From positions 124,001 to 188,000 of the forward strand of contig MPCW01000001.1 in NCBI GenBank assembly GCA_001874325.1: 64,000 bases of DNA, in the 5' to 3' direction. The notes below the pieces were generated by a model that did no database searches, was not told where the DNA came from, and was given only the letters and a program-made list of their open reading frames with translations. The DNA comes from Flavobacterium sp. MedPE-SWcel. Its GTDB lineage: Bacteria; Bacteroidota; Bacteroidia; Flavobacteriales; Flavobacteriaceae. The position numbers and the translations under genes were made by a program. Positions 46,124-55,424 of this stretch are shown one piece after another (positions within the stretch are counted from its first letter, which is position 1; each line of letters starts with the position of its first letter).

Positions 46124-46826
46124 TAATAAGTTTTAAATACTCCTCTGCTAAACCATACATTAACAAACGTGCCGCTCCTTCATCGTTATTTTTAAATGCA
46201 ATAATAAACTCCGTATCTTCTACTACATAATACCACAATCCATCTACATATTCTCTTGGCACTTTAAACTCCTCTATTACCTCCTCATCAGAATATAAAT
46301 ATTGTATATCTTCAAGCAACATTCGCTTTTTCTCTATTTCTAGAGCTTTTTTTAGCATTTTTGTACGTCCAGTTATAGCATTTATAAGAGGTTCTAATAT
46401 CCCTGATGTAGCTGTAAACAGCCTTTTTTCTGCAGCCGTATATTGTTTCTGATCTGCCGGAACAAGCCCTAACGAAACCTCATCTATCACTCTATTTTTT
46501 TCTAAAGTAACCCCCTCTAATTCATAAGATTGCAAACTCACTGTTATTAACAAAGGCTGATTAACAAATGACTCTTTGTTTAATTTAAATTCACGTGCAG
46601 TAATTTTAGAGCTATATACAGCTATAGCATCCCCTGGCTGTGCAGCAATAGTAAAGTTTCCAGAAGCGCTTGTTTTAACCTCTATAGCTGCCGTAGTATT
46701 AATTACAAAAACACCATCAAGTCCTGCACCTTCTACTTGTACCCTACCCGATAGCGATTGTCTTTCTTCTTGTGAAAATACAGATAGTGAAATAAGTGTA
46801 AATACTAATAGTAGTAATTTATTCAT
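46113..46826 (-). CDS. Carboxypeptidase-regulatory-like secreted protein, tandem paralogue
   Basis: 237 residues with a signal peptide (LLLVFTLISLSVFSQ). The motif order is the same as in its neighbours: SLSGRVQVEGAGLDGVFVIN, VYSSKITAREFKLNKESF, LGLVPADQKQYTAAEKRL, INAITGRTKMLKKAL, FKVPREYVDGLWYYVVED and LLMYGLAEEYLKLI. It lacks the Gly-rich insertion of the 45365 gene between the second and third motifs. It overlaps both neighbours (11 and eight bases), so translation is coupled. The function is unknown. Confidence 0.82.
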   Translation of the reverse strand: MNKLLLLVFTLISLSVFSQEERQSLSGRVQVEGAGLDGVFVINTTAAIEVKTSASGNFTIAAQPGDAIAVYSSKITAREFKLNKESFVNQPLLITVSLQSYELEGVTLEKNRVIDEVSLGLVPADQKQYTAAEKRLFTATSGILEPLINAITGRTKMLKKALEIEKKRMLLEDIQYLYSDEEVIEEFKVPREYVDGLWYYVVEDTEFIIAFKNNDEGAARLLMYGLAEEYLKLINDE

Positions 46827-47550
46827 CGTTAGAAATTAATTTTAGATATTTCTCAGCAAGCCCATTCATCAAAAACTTTACCATTGTGTCGTTATTTGAT
46901 TTTATAGCCGATGCAAGTCTTATATTTTCCACAGCATAAAAAACAAACCCTCTCACATACTCCTCTGGTATCTTAAAATTAGTAATTATTTCTGCATCCT
47001 CATATAGCTCACCTATCTTTTGTGTTAATTGCTCTTTCTTTTCTGTTTCTCTAGCCTTCCTAAGCATTGCTGTTCTACCAGACATCCAATTTATTAAAGG
47101 ATCTAAACCTAATGGATTCAACTTGCCTGATGATGCTGTAGCCAGTTTAGCTTCTGCCGGAGTATATCGTTTTTGACCTTTAGGAACCAAGCCTAACGAC
47201 TCTGAATTTATATGATTATAATTTACAATTACTAGTTCATCTAACTCTCTACGGAAAGGTTTTAGATATACAAATAATAAATCGTCATTAAAGTTCTCAT
47301 CAGTCACTACCACATCTATAGCCTCAAATTGTAATGCCGAGAAAACAAGAACATCGTCAGGGCGAGCTAGTATAGTAAAGTATCCTCCTTTTTGAGTTAC
47401 TACTGTAGTTTCAGTATCTCTATTTATAACATAAATACCTTCTAAATCATCAAAAGTAGATTTTACCTTTCCGTTTAAAGGCATACGTTCTTGCCCTGCA
47501 AGTAGCAACGGAAAAATTAGGATAACGAGAAAAGAAAAGATTTTTTTCAA
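46819..47550 (-). CDS. Carboxypeptidase-regulatory-like secreted protein, first of the tandem paralogues
   Basis: 243 residues with a signal peptide (FLVILIFPLLLAGQ). It shows PLNGKVKSTFDDLEGIYVIN, LVFSALQFEAIDVVVTDENF, LGLVPKGQKRYTPAEAKL, INWMSGRTAMLRKAR, FKIPEEYVRGFVFYAVEN and VKFLMNGLAEKYLKLI, the same order as the next two genes. It opens a six-gene minus-strand unit that ends with the M1 peptidase at 41860. The promoter probably lies at 47551-47620; only near-matches to TAnnTTTG are seen. The function is unknown. Confidence 0.82.
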   Translation of the reverse strand: MKKIFSFLVILIFPLLLAGQERMPLNGKVKSTFDDLEGIYVINRDTETTVVTQKGGYFTILARPDDVLVFSALQFEAIDVVVTDENFNDDLLFVYLKPFRRELDELVIVNYNHINSESLGLVPKGQKRYTPAEAKLATASSGKLNPLGLDPLINWMSGRTAMLRKARETEKKEQLTQKIGELYEDAEIITNFKIPEEYVRGFVFYAVENIRLASAIKSNNDTMVKFLMNGLAEKYLKLISNDE

Positions 47551-47670
47551 AAAAAAAATAGTGTTTTTACAACGATTAAAATATAGTATGATAAAGGCTC
47601 AGAAAAATATATTCCTCACTGCATTAAATCTTTGTAACTTTACCTTTAATTATCTTTTTACAACAAACGA

Positions 47671-48378
47671 ATGAAAAAACTAATTATTGCGAGCACCTCT
47701 ACATTACATGGGGGTCACTATCTTGACTACTTATTACCTACACTACAAAAACACTTTGAAAACTGTAGCACACTATTGTTTGTACCCTATGCACGCCCTA
47801 GCGGTATAACACACGAAGAATACACTCAAAAAGCTGCTGAAGTTTTTGCAACTATAAACATTAAAGTTACCGGAATACACGAACACGAAAACCCTATAGC
47901 AGCTATAGAAAAAGCTGAAGGAATTTTTACTGGTGGCGGTAATACTTTCTTACTTGTAAGTCAACTTTATAAAACAGGAGCTATGGCTGCTATAGAGAAG
48001 GCTGTAAAAAACGGCACACCCTATTTAGGTACAAGTGCTGGCAGTAATATTTGTGGACTTACCATGAACACTACTAACGACATGCCTATTGTGTATCCGC
48101 CAAGTTTTAAAACATTAGGACTAGTTCCTTTTAACATAAACCCACATTACCTTGACCCTGCTCCAAACTCTAAACACATGGGAGAAACAAGAGAAACACG
48201 TATAAAAGAGTTTCATAAATTCAACACTCAGCCTGTATTAGGTTTACGTGAAGGAAGCTGGCTTGACGTTAAAGGTGACGCTATTACACTAGGTGGTGAG
48301 CTACAAGCACGACTATTTAGACAAGGACAAGAACCTGAAGAAATGAAGAAAGGCTCTGATTTATCTTCACTAAGGTAA
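47671..48378 (+). CDS. pepE: Dipeptidase E (peptidase family S51)
   Basis: 235 residues, cytoplasmic. The nucleophile elbow GTSAGSNI places the catalytic serine at Ser122, preceded by the glycine-rich FTGGGNTFLL; NINPHYLDP is the downstream His-containing motif. The family (aspartyl dipeptidase) cleaves Asp-Xaa dipeptides. The length matches Salmonella PepE (229). It runs opposite to the paralogue operon and is closed by the terminator at 48389. Confidence 0.93.
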   Translation: MKKLIIASTSTLHGGHYLDYLLPTLQKHFENCSTLLFVPYARPSGITHEEYTQKAAEVFATINIKVTGIHEHENPIAAIEKAEGIFTGGGNTFLLVSQLYKTGAMAAIEKAVKNGTPYLGTSAGSNICGLTMNTTNDMPIVYPPSFKTLGLVPFNINPHYLDPAPNSKHMGETRETRIKEFHKFNTQPVLGLREGSWLDVKGDAITLGGELQARLFRQGQEPEEMKKGSDLSSLR

Positions 48379-48388
48379 TAAAAACAAA

Positions 48389-48414
48389 AAACCCGAATCA
48401 AATGATTCGGGTTT
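48389..48414 (+). terminator. Rho-independent terminator after pepE, probably bidirectional
   Basis: Arms AAACCCGAATC and GATTCGGGTTT with an AAAT loop, a T run on the right and an A run on the left. It can end pepE on the plus strand and tRNA-Gly on the minus strand. Confidence 0.9.
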
Positions 48415-48421
48415 TTTAAAG

Positions 48422-48494
<73 letters not shown>

Positions 48495-48622
48495 ATTACT
48501 GCGGTGCAAATATACGCATTCTTTCTTCTTATTTCCAAGCTTTTTTCTCAAAAAAATCAAACAAACAGAAACAACGACACTTAATTCTTTTATTATTAAT
48601 TTGTTACCAAATAAAAAACTTT

Positions 48623-49060
48623 ATGCAAAACATCAAAATAATTCAATCTCAAGACACTTATTCAGTGAGACAGCCTGTTTTAAGGCCTGGAAAACCTATT
48701 GAGTCATGTGTTTTTATTGGTGATGATGATAAAACTACTGTACATTTTGGCATTTATTGCAATGATATACTAGCAGGAATACTATCAATATTCAAAACAT
48801 CTACCTCTATTTTTCCCGAAAAGGAACAATATCAAATGAGAGGTATGGCAATATTACCCGAACATCAGAAAAAAGGACTGGGTGAAAAACTATTATATAA
48901 AGGTGAAGAATATATAAAGAGTAAGAAAGCGCAGGTTATTTGGTTTAACGCACGCGAAAATGCTGTACAATTTTACAAAAAAACAGGATTTGAGATTATA
49001 AATAACTCGTTTAATATACCTGATATAGGTATACATTATATTATGTACAAAAAGTTTTAA
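48623..49060 (+). CDS. GNAT family N-acetyltransferase
   Basis: 145 residues, one GNAT domain. The acetyl-CoA loop is visible as LPEHQKKGLGEKLLYKGEEY, after the strand MRGMAI, and the fold ends with NARENAVQFYKKTGFEIINN. The start at 48623 is the first ATG. The substrate is unknown. The gene is convergent with the L,D-transpeptidase gene, with seven bases between the stop codons. Confidence 0.9.
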   Translation: MQNIKIIQSQDTYSVRQPVLRPGKPIESCVFIGDDDKTTVHFGIYCNDILAGILSIFKTSTSIFPEKEQYQMRGMAILPEHQKKGLGEKLLYKGEEYIKSKKAQVIWFNARENAVQFYKKTGFEIINNSFNIPDIGIHYIMYKKF

Positions 49061-49069
49061 TTAAAACTT
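49052..49069. terminator. Palindrome across the GNAT stop codon (convergent junction)
   Basis: AAGTTTTAATTAAAACTT is a perfect 18-base palindrome that contains the GNAT stop codon and nearly reaches the stop of the opposing gene. It is probably a shared terminator hairpin, but it is all A/T-rich and therefore weak. Confidence 0.4.
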
Positions 49070-49778
49070 ACACTAACAACTTCGATCTATTCAGGTATGA
49101 TTTAGTAGGGTGATAAATAAACAAACACGATTTATCAGCAATAAGTGTAATAATTTCCTTGTTTAAATGATTTGGTAATGCAGGACAACCTAAACTTCTA
49201 CCAAGTCTTTTATTTTGATTAATAAAGTCCTTACTTACATAATCAGCAGCATGTATAACTATAGCACGAGCACGAGCATTGTTATTTATACCTCTTTCTA
49301 AACCATCTAATCTAAGTGATTTACCATGTTTACCTACATACAGTTCGCCTGTAGCATAAAACCCTAAACTACTTTTATTAGAATTTGATACATTAGAAAA
49401 TGATGTAGCAAACTCATTACCACTCTTTCTACCGTGTGCTACATAGGTATTATACAATACTGTTTGTGTATTCATATCAATTATCCACAGTCTTTTAGTA
49501 TTTGATGATTTACTAAAATCAATAACTGTAAGTAAGTTTTTCTTGACTTTACCAGCCTCTTTCAATTTTTTAAACCCAGTAAAAGCATTAGAAAAACAAG
49601 TAAATTCGGGCAAAGTAAACGAATTTGCTTTAAGATTATGATATACCGATTCTGCCGACACCACTTCGGTATCAGGAGCTATTGTTATTGATTCTTCAAT
49701 TAAGGTAACATCATTAGATAACGTTGGAGAAAATGAAAATAATAAAACAAAAATCGACGTAAAAAAGTTCTCAATCAT
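49068..49778 (-). CDS. Murein L,D-transpeptidase catalytic domain protein (YkuD_2 family)
   Basis: 236 residues with a hydrophobic N-terminal signal (FFTSIFVLLFSFSP). The catalytic region carries AIVIHAADYV (His176) and GRSLGCPALP (nucleophile Cys198), the HxxxxxxSxGC arrangement of this transpeptidase group. Upstream, LLTVIDFSKSSNTKRLWIID is the usual strand pair. The enzyme should act on periplasmic peptidoglycan, forming 3-3 cross-links or attaching proteins; its exact reaction is not known. It is divergent from the DUF5916 gene. Confidence 0.88.
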   Translation of the reverse strand: MIENFFTSIFVLLFSFSPTLSNDVTLIEESITIAPDTEVVSAESVYHNLKANSFTLPEFTCFSNAFTGFKKLKEAGKVKKNLLTVIDFSKSSNTKRLWIIDMNTQTVLYNTYVAHGRKSGNEFATSFSNVSNSNKSSLGFYATGELYVGKHGKSLRLDGLERGINNNARARAIVIHAADYVSKDFINQNKRLGRSLGCPALPNHLNKEIITLIADKSCLFIYHPTKSYLNRSKLLV

Positions 49779-49972
49779 AGTTATCCGTTACTGGCAGGGC
49801 TTTTAAGGGGGTGCTAAAATAGTGAAGGAAAGCTAAAAACAAAATTATAACACGATTAAAATCAATTATTTAACACTTTTTTACTCTTAATCAATTTTAA
49901 TCACTTCTCTTATTCCGAAACATGTAAAACTCACTACTATTGCAGCCGCTTAATTAAAACACTAGTTTTGCA

Positions 49973-49980
49973 GTCGGTTA
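49973..49980 (+). promoter_or_regulatory. Promoter -7 element of the DUF5916 gene
   Basis: TAGTTTTG, an exact TAnnTTTG match, 30 bases before the ATG at 50011. An AT-only inverted repeat (GATTAAAAT/ATTTTAATC, 49854-49902) lies further upstream in the 232-base divergent region. Confidence 0.5.
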
Positions 49981-50010
49981 TCAGTAATTAGAAACACTAT
50001 ACAGTTCCAA

Positions 50011-52401
50011 ATGAAAAGTTTAAAAGTCATTATAGCAATCACATTCTTAACAATATCTCCTTGGGTTTTGGCTCAAAAAAAGGCAACAACCGCTTTAAGA
50101 ATAAACGATAAAATAAGCATTGATGGTAATTTAGATGAAGACGTATGGAGTAATGCTAATGATGCTACTGGTTTTATAATGTACAACCCTGATAATGGTA
50201 AACCTGAAGATCCTGATAAAAACAGTATCGTTAAAGTACTTTATGATGATGAAGCTGTTTATTTTGGAGCTATACTGCATGATAAACCCGAAAACATTTT
50301 AAAGGAAATCGCACTTCGCGACAACTTTAAAACAGCAGATCATTTTGGTGTTTATATTAATGGTTATAATGATGGACAACAAGATTTTAGATTTTTTGTA
50401 AGTGCAGCAGGCACACAAATAGATTGTATTGCTACAGAAGGTAATAGAGATTATTCTTGGGATAGTATATGGTATAGTAGTGTAACTTTAACTGACGAAG
50501 GCTGGGTGGTTGAAATAAAAATACCTTATGCCGCCATTCGATTTTCTGAAAGCGAAATACAATCTTGGGGACTTAACTTTTATCGTGAAGTACGTCAACA
50601 TAGACAACAATTCTTTTGGAACCCTGTAGATCGTAATATTGGCCCAGAAATAGTACAAACAGGACAACTAGATGGTCTTGAAAACATTAAAACCCCTACC
50701 CGATTATTCTTTATCCCTTACTCATCTGCTTATGTATCTGATAATGAAAAGGGAACCGAAACTACCTTTAAAGCAGGTATGGATGTAAAATATGGCATAA
50801 GTGATTCTTTTACACTCGATGCTATTTTAATTCCTGATTTTGGACAAACGGCTTTTGATAATGTAGAGCTAAACTTAGGACCATTTGAACAACAGTTTAA
50901 TGAAAATAGACCTTTTTTCACCGAAGGAACAGACATTTTCAACAAAGGAGGTTTGCTTTATTCTCGTAGAATTGGAGGTGTTCCATCAGGTAGAGCCACA
51001 TTAGGAGAAAATGAAGAAATTATAGAAAGCCCTAAAACAGCTAAGCTACTAAATGCTTTAAAAATTTCTGGTCGTACTTCCAAAGGGCTCGGCATAGGTG
51101 TAATGAATGCTGTAACCGAAAAAACATATGCCTCAATAAAAAACAACTCTAACGACACTAATCGTAAAGAACTAATAGAACCTCTTACTAACTATAATGT
51201 AATAGTGCTCGACCAGCGCTTTCGTAAAAACTCATCAGTTTCATTAATAAACACTAACGTGACTAGAAATGGTAATTTTAGAGATGCTAATGTTAGTGCT
51301 TTAGTTTACAACCTCAACACTAAGGCTAACACCTATAATCTTTCGGGTGACTTTAAGTATAGTCATGTAAATGATGTTACCAACAAAAACGGGTATAGTT
51401 CTTATCTTTATTTTGGTAAAACTAGTGGTCAATACCGTTATGAAGCATCTAGTAAATACATCTCTAAAGACTTTGATATTAATGATATGGGGATACTATT
51501 TCTAAACAACTATTATAACTTTTATGGTAGTGCTAGTTACCGTATCCTTAACCCTACAAAACACTATAACACCTTTAGAGTTTTCAGTAATATTTATACA
51601 GAGTTCCATAATGCTACTAACAAACTACAAGAAAGTTATATAGAGGTTATAGCACGTACCACTACTAGGAAAAACGATTATATAGGCTATTCATTAAGTG
51701 CATCTCCTTTTAAGGTTTACGATTTTTATGAGCCTCGAATAAGCGGTCGTTTTGTAGAAATACCTAGATATATTTCTGCATCTATCGATTTATCTACAAA
51801 TTACAACCGTAAGTTCGCTATAGACATTAGCCCTGAAATACAATTAAGTGAAGAGTATAATCGTAATAATTATGGAATAGACTTTAGTCCTCGTTATCGT
51901 TTTAACAACAGACTACAAATGATATACCGACTAGGTTATGACCTAGAAACTAACGATAAAGGATGGGTTGCTACTGTAGATGATGACATTATATTTACAC
52001 GTAGAGATAGAACAACTATTACCAATAGCCTTTCAGGGAAATATTCTATCAGTAATAAAATGACTATAAATCTTACAGCTAGGCATTACTGGACGTATGG
52101 AGAAAATCTTGAGTTTTTATCCCTTCAAGAGAATGGAGAACTGACTCAAAATAACACTTATTCTGAGAATAAAGACTTCACCTACAATAACTGGAATTTA
52201 GACTTATCATACACTTGGTGGTTTGCTCCTGGTAGCCAGTTATCATTCTTATACAGAAATAATGCTGTAGGTAATTTTGACTATGTAAACCGTAACTATA
52301 CTAAAAATATAGATCACCTTTTTAAAAATGATTTAAATAGTATATTTTCTTTAAGTTTGCGCTACTATATTGATTTTAATCGCGCTAAAAACTGGATTTA
52401 A
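50011..52401 (+). CDS. DUF5916 outer membrane protein with N-terminal CBM9-like domain
   Basis: 796 residues with a signal peptide (ITFLTISPWVLAQ). Residues about 25-215 resemble a family 9 carbohydrate-binding domain (KISIDGNLDEDVWSNANDAT, then VVEIKIPYAAIRF and WGLNFYREVR). The rest is DUF5916, with LDAILIPDFGQTAFDNVELN, FNENRPFFTEGTDIF and a long barrel-like repeat ending SIFSLSLRYYIDF. Such proteins are predicted outer-membrane barrels, perhaps binding sugars or peptidoglycan; the ligand is unproven. It lies 11 bases ahead of gpmI, so the two may share a transcript. Confidence 0.85.
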   Translation: MKSLKVIIAITFLTISPWVLAQKKATTALRINDKISIDGNLDEDVWSNANDATGFIMYNPDNGKPEDPDKNSIVKVLYDDEAVYFGAILHDKPENILKEIALRDNFKTADHFGVYINGYNDGQQDFRFFVSAAGTQIDCIATEGNRDYSWDSIWYSSVTLTDEGWVVEIKIPYAAIRFSESEIQSWGLNFYREVRQHRQQFFWNPVDRNIGPEIVQTGQLDGLENIKTPTRLFFIPYSSAYVSDNEKGTETTFKAGMDVKYGISDSFTLDAILIPDFGQTAFDNVELNLGPFEQQFNENRPFFTEGTDIFNKGGLLYSRRIGGVPSGRATLGENEEIIESPKTAKLLNALKISGRTSKGLGIGVMNAVTEKTYASIKNNSNDTNRKELIEPLTNYNVIVLDQRFRKNSSVSLINTNVTRNGNFRDANVSALVYNLNTKANTYNLSGDFKYSHVNDVTNKNGYSSYLYFGKTSGQYRYEASSKYISKDFDINDMGILFLNNYYNFYGSASYRILNPTKHYNTFRVFSNIYTEFHNATNKLQESYIEVIARTTTRKNDYIGYSLSASPFKVYDFYEPRISGRFVEIPRYISASIDLSTNYNRKFAIDISPEIQLSEEYNRNNYGIDFSPRYRFNNRLQMIYRLGYDLETNDKGWVATVDDDIIFTRRDRTTITNSLSGKYSISNKMTINLTARHYWTYGENLEFLSLQENGELTQNNTYSENKDFTYNNWNLDLSYTWWFAPGSQLSFLYRNNAVGNFDYVNRNYTKNIDHLFKNDLNSIFSLSLRYYIDFNRAKNWI

Positions 52402-52412
52402 CATCTTTTATC

Positions 52413-53930
52413 ATGAACAAGAAAGTAATTTTAATGATACTTGACGGTTGGGGAAAATCGCCAGACCCAAAAGTATCTGCCATAGATAATGCCGAAACAC
52501 CATTTATAGACAGCCTATACAACAACTATCCTAGTGCATCTTTACGTACAGATGGACTTAATGTAGGGTTACCAGAAGGACAAATGGGAAATAGTGAAGT
52601 AGGACACATGAACCTTGGTGCAGGGCGAATTGTATATCAAGATCTTGTAAAAATAAACTTAGCCGTACAAGAAAAAACATTAGCAAAAGAAAAAGCGCTA
52701 GCTGATGCTTTAAAATATGCTAAAGACAATAATAAAAAGGTACACTTACTTGGTTTAGTATCTGATGGTGGGGTACATTCACATATCAATCACCTTAAAG
52801 GTATTATAGACGCTACCCAAGAGTCTGGACTAGATAAAGTATATATACATGCCTTTACTGACGGTCGTGATGTAGACCCAAAATCAGGAACTGGTTTTAT
52901 AAAAGATCTTGAAAATCATATAGAAAATACTGATGTACAACTAGCATCTATAGTAGGACGTTATTATGCAATGGATCGTGATAAACGTTGGGAGCGTGTA
53001 AAACTGGCTTATGATTTATTAGTAAATGGTCAAGGTACAGCATCTACTAATGCTGTAGCTAGTATTGAAGAAAACTATAATAACAACATTACTGACGAAT
53101 TCATCAATCCTATAGTAATGACTACCGATGGGACTACTCCTATAGCTACTATTGAAGAAGATGATGTAATTATCTTCTTTAACTTTAGAACTGATAGAGG
53201 TAGACAACTTACAGAAGCGTTATCGCAAATAGATATTCATGAACAAAACATGCACAAAATGAATTTGTACTACGTTACCATGACTAACTATGACGACACT
53301 TTTAAGGGTATCAATGTTATTTATGATAAAGACAACCTTACTGAAACGCTTGGTGAAGTGATTGAAAAACATGGCAAAAAACAGATTCGTATTGCTGAAA
53401 CAGAAAAGTATCCTCACGTTACATTTTTCTTTTCAGGAGGACGAGAAGCACCTTTTGAGGGAGAGCAACGTTTACTATGCCCGTCGCCAAAAGTAGCTAC
53501 TTATGATTTACAACCAGAAATGAGTGCTTATGACCTGAAAGATGCTTTAGTACCTGAACTACAAAAAGGCGAAGTAGATTTTGTATGCCTTAATTTTGCC
53601 AATGGTGACATGGTAGGACATACTGGTGTTATGGAGGCTGCCATAAAAGCTTGTGAAGCGGTAGACGACTGTACAAAACAAGTTATTGAAACTGCTTTAG
53701 CAAACGATTATACTACTATAGTAATTGCCGATCATGGTAACTGCGAGACGATGGTAAACCCAGATGGTACGCCTAACACGGCACACACCACTAACCCTGT
53801 ACCTATTATATTAGTAGATAAAGAAATTAAAGAAATTAAAGATGGTGTACTTGGTGATATTGCACCAACTATATTAGAACTTATAGGCATACCACAACCA
53901 GAAGCTATGACAAGACATTCGTTATTATAG
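52413..53930 (+). CDS. gpmI: 2,3-bisphosphoglycerate-independent phosphoglycerate mutase
   Basis: 505 residues, glycolysis/gluconeogenesis, interconverting 3- and 2-phosphoglycerate with manganese. Motifs in order: MILDGWGKS (metal Asp), the phosphoserine loop GQMGNSEVGHMNLG (Ser61), FTDGRDVDPKSG, FFNFRTDRGRQLTEA, NFANGDMVGHTG and IADHGNCETM. Length and motif order match the alkaline-phosphatase-like iPGM family. The terminator at 53953 follows. Confidence 0.96.
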   Translation: MNKKVILMILDGWGKSPDPKVSAIDNAETPFIDSLYNNYPSASLRTDGLNVGLPEGQMGNSEVGHMNLGAGRIVYQDLVKINLAVQEKTLAKEKALADALKYAKDNNKKVHLLGLVSDGGVHSHINHLKGIIDATQESGLDKVYIHAFTDGRDVDPKSGTGFIKDLENHIENTDVQLASIVGRYYAMDRDKRWERVKLAYDLLVNGQGTASTNAVASIEENYNNNITDEFINPIVMTTDGTTPIATIEEDDVIIFFNFRTDRGRQLTEALSQIDIHEQNMHKMNLYYVTMTNYDDTFKGINVIYDKDNLTETLGEVIEKHGKKQIRIAETEKYPHVTFFFSGGREAPFEGEQRLLCPSPKVATYDLQPEMSAYDLKDALVPELQKGEVDFVCLNFANGDMVGHTGVMEAAIKACEAVDDCTKQVIETALANDYTTIVIADHGNCETMVNPDGTPNTAHTTNPVPIILVDKEIKEIKDGVLGDIAPTILELIGIPQPEAMTRHSLL

Positions 53931-53952
53931 TACGAATTCATCTTAATAAAAC

Positions 53953-53987
53953 AAAAAGCCTGTTCATGTATACTGAACAGGCTTTTT
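53953..53987 (+). terminator. Rho-independent terminator between gpmI and the CoA hydrolase gene
   Basis: Arms AAAAAGCCTGTTCA and TGAACAGGCTTTTT with a seven-base loop. A/T runs on both sides allow it to end both convergent transcripts. Confidence 0.92.
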
Positions 53988-54021
53988 TAATAAACACAAC
54001 AACTATTTAAAAAGTTTAAAC

Positions 54022-55293
54022 TTAACTTCTAAATCCATTAAAATAATCACGTTCTATAGCTTCCCTATGGTCTGGGTGTGCTACATTTATTAGTGATGTG
54101 GCACGCTCTTTTAATGTTTTACCATATAAATCGGCAATACCATATTCAGTAACAATATACTGCACATGCGAACGTGTAGTAACTACACCTGCTCCTTGCT
54201 TCAGGAACGGCACAATTCTGTTAGCGCCTTTTTTAGTAACCGATGGTAATGCTATAATCGCTTTACCCCCCTCACTTAACGAAGCTCCTCTAATAAAATC
54301 CATTTGCCCCCCTACTCCAGAGTACATTCTACACCCTATAGAATCGGCACAAACTTGCCCTGTTAGATCAACTTCTATTGCAGAGTTAATTGCAACCATC
54401 TTTTTATTTTTACGAATAGCCGCAGTATCATTTACAAACGATGATTCTCTCATCTCTATAAACGGATTATCATCTACAAAATCATACAAGCGTTTAGAGC
54501 CTATTAAAAATGTAGCTAATGCTCTACCTCTTACTGTTCCTTTATAATTACAGTTTATAACATCTTTTTCTATCAAGTCGATAACACCGTCAGAAAACAT
54601 CTCGGTATGTAATCCTAAGTTTTTATGATTGGTAAGGTTTGCCAACGCAGCATTAGGTATAGAGCCTATTCCCATTTGTAAAGTACTTTCATCCTCAATT
54701 AACGAAGCTACATACTTACCTATTTTCGCTTCTTGCTCTGTTATAGCAACAGGTTCATGTGCATAAATAGGTACATCCACTTCTACCAAGTAATCAATCT
54801 CTGATATGTGAATTATACCATCACCAAAAGTTCTTGGCATTTGCGGATTTACTTGCGCAACTACATATTTAGAATTTTCTATTGCAGCAATAGTAGCTTC
54901 TACAGACACCCCTAGTGAACAGTATCCATGACCATCAGGTGGCGATACATGTATAAAAGCTACATCTAAAGGTAGTACTTGCTTACGAAACAACCTTGGC
55001 AGCTCACTTAAAAAAACAGGTGTATAAGATCCATTCCCTGCCGAAAGTGTATGCCTTACATTTTTACCAATAAAAAAAGAATTTACATGAAAGCTCTCCG
55101 ACAATTCTGGGTTAGCATACGCTGCTTCACCTTCGGTATGTAAATGACATACTTCTACATTCTTTAACTCTCCAGCTCTTTCAGCAAGTGCCTTAGTTAA
55201 AATAGTAGGTGTTGCAGCAGCAGCCTGTATATATACTCTATTATTCGACTTAACAATCTGTACGGCTTCAGCCGCAGTAACATATTTACTCAT
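54022..55293 (-). CDS. Acetyl-CoA hydrolase/transferase family protein
   Basis: 423 residues, near the length of 4-hydroxybutyrate and related CoA transferases. It shows MGIGSIPNAALANL (glycine-rich CoA loop), the catalytic-glutamate region LHTEMFSDGVIDLIE, GGQMDFIRGA and the C-terminal VTEYGIADLYGKTLKERA. It moves CoA between acetyl-CoA and another acid, or hydrolyses the thioester; the partner acid cannot be told from sequence. It stands alone between two terminated or divergent neighbours. Confidence 0.9.
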   Translation of the reverse strand: MSKYVTAAEAVQIVKSNNRVYIQAAAATPTILTKALAERAGELKNVEVCHLHTEGEAAYANPELSESFHVNSFFIGKNVRHTLSAGNGSYTPVFLSELPRLFRKQVLPLDVAFIHVSPPDGHGYCSLGVSVEATIAAIENSKYVVAQVNPQMPRTFGDGIIHISEIDYLVEVDVPIYAHEPVAITEQEAKIGKYVASLIEDESTLQMGIGSIPNAALANLTNHKNLGLHTEMFSDGVIDLIEKDVINCNYKGTVRGRALATFLIGSKRLYDFVDDNPFIEMRESSFVNDTAAIRKNKKMVAINSAIEVDLTGQVCADSIGCRMYSGVGGQMDFIRGASLSEGGKAIIALPSVTKKGANRIVPFLKQGAGVVTTRSHVQYIVTEYGIADLYGKTLKERATSLINVAHPDHREAIERDYFNGFRS

Positions 55294-55310
55294 CCCTAAA
55301 AATTTTAATG

Positions 55311-55318
55311 CAAAAATA
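55311..55318 (-). promoter_or_regulatory. Promoter -7 element of the CoA hydrolase/transferase gene
   Basis: TATTTTTG on the minus strand, an exact TAnnTTTG match, 17 bases before the ATG; a TTTG lies 16 bases further upstream. Confidence 0.55.
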
Positions 55319-55397
55319 ATTATACCTAAAGTTACAAAACATGATAAAACTCAGGTTCAAAATTATTTAAACACATCATTAAATAATTTTAATTAGT

Positions 55398-55405
55398 TAC
55401 TTTTG
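55398..55405 (+). promoter_or_regulatory. Promoter -7 element of map
   Basis: TACTTTTG, an exact TAnnTTTG match, 19 bases before the ATG at 55425. Confidence 0.55.
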
Positions 55406-55424
55406 CAAATCGAAATTTGACACA

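Noticed and set aside
54098..54547. Open frame of 149 codons opposite the CoA hydrolase gene
   Set aside because: Antisense shadow of a well-conserved gene, without its own signals.
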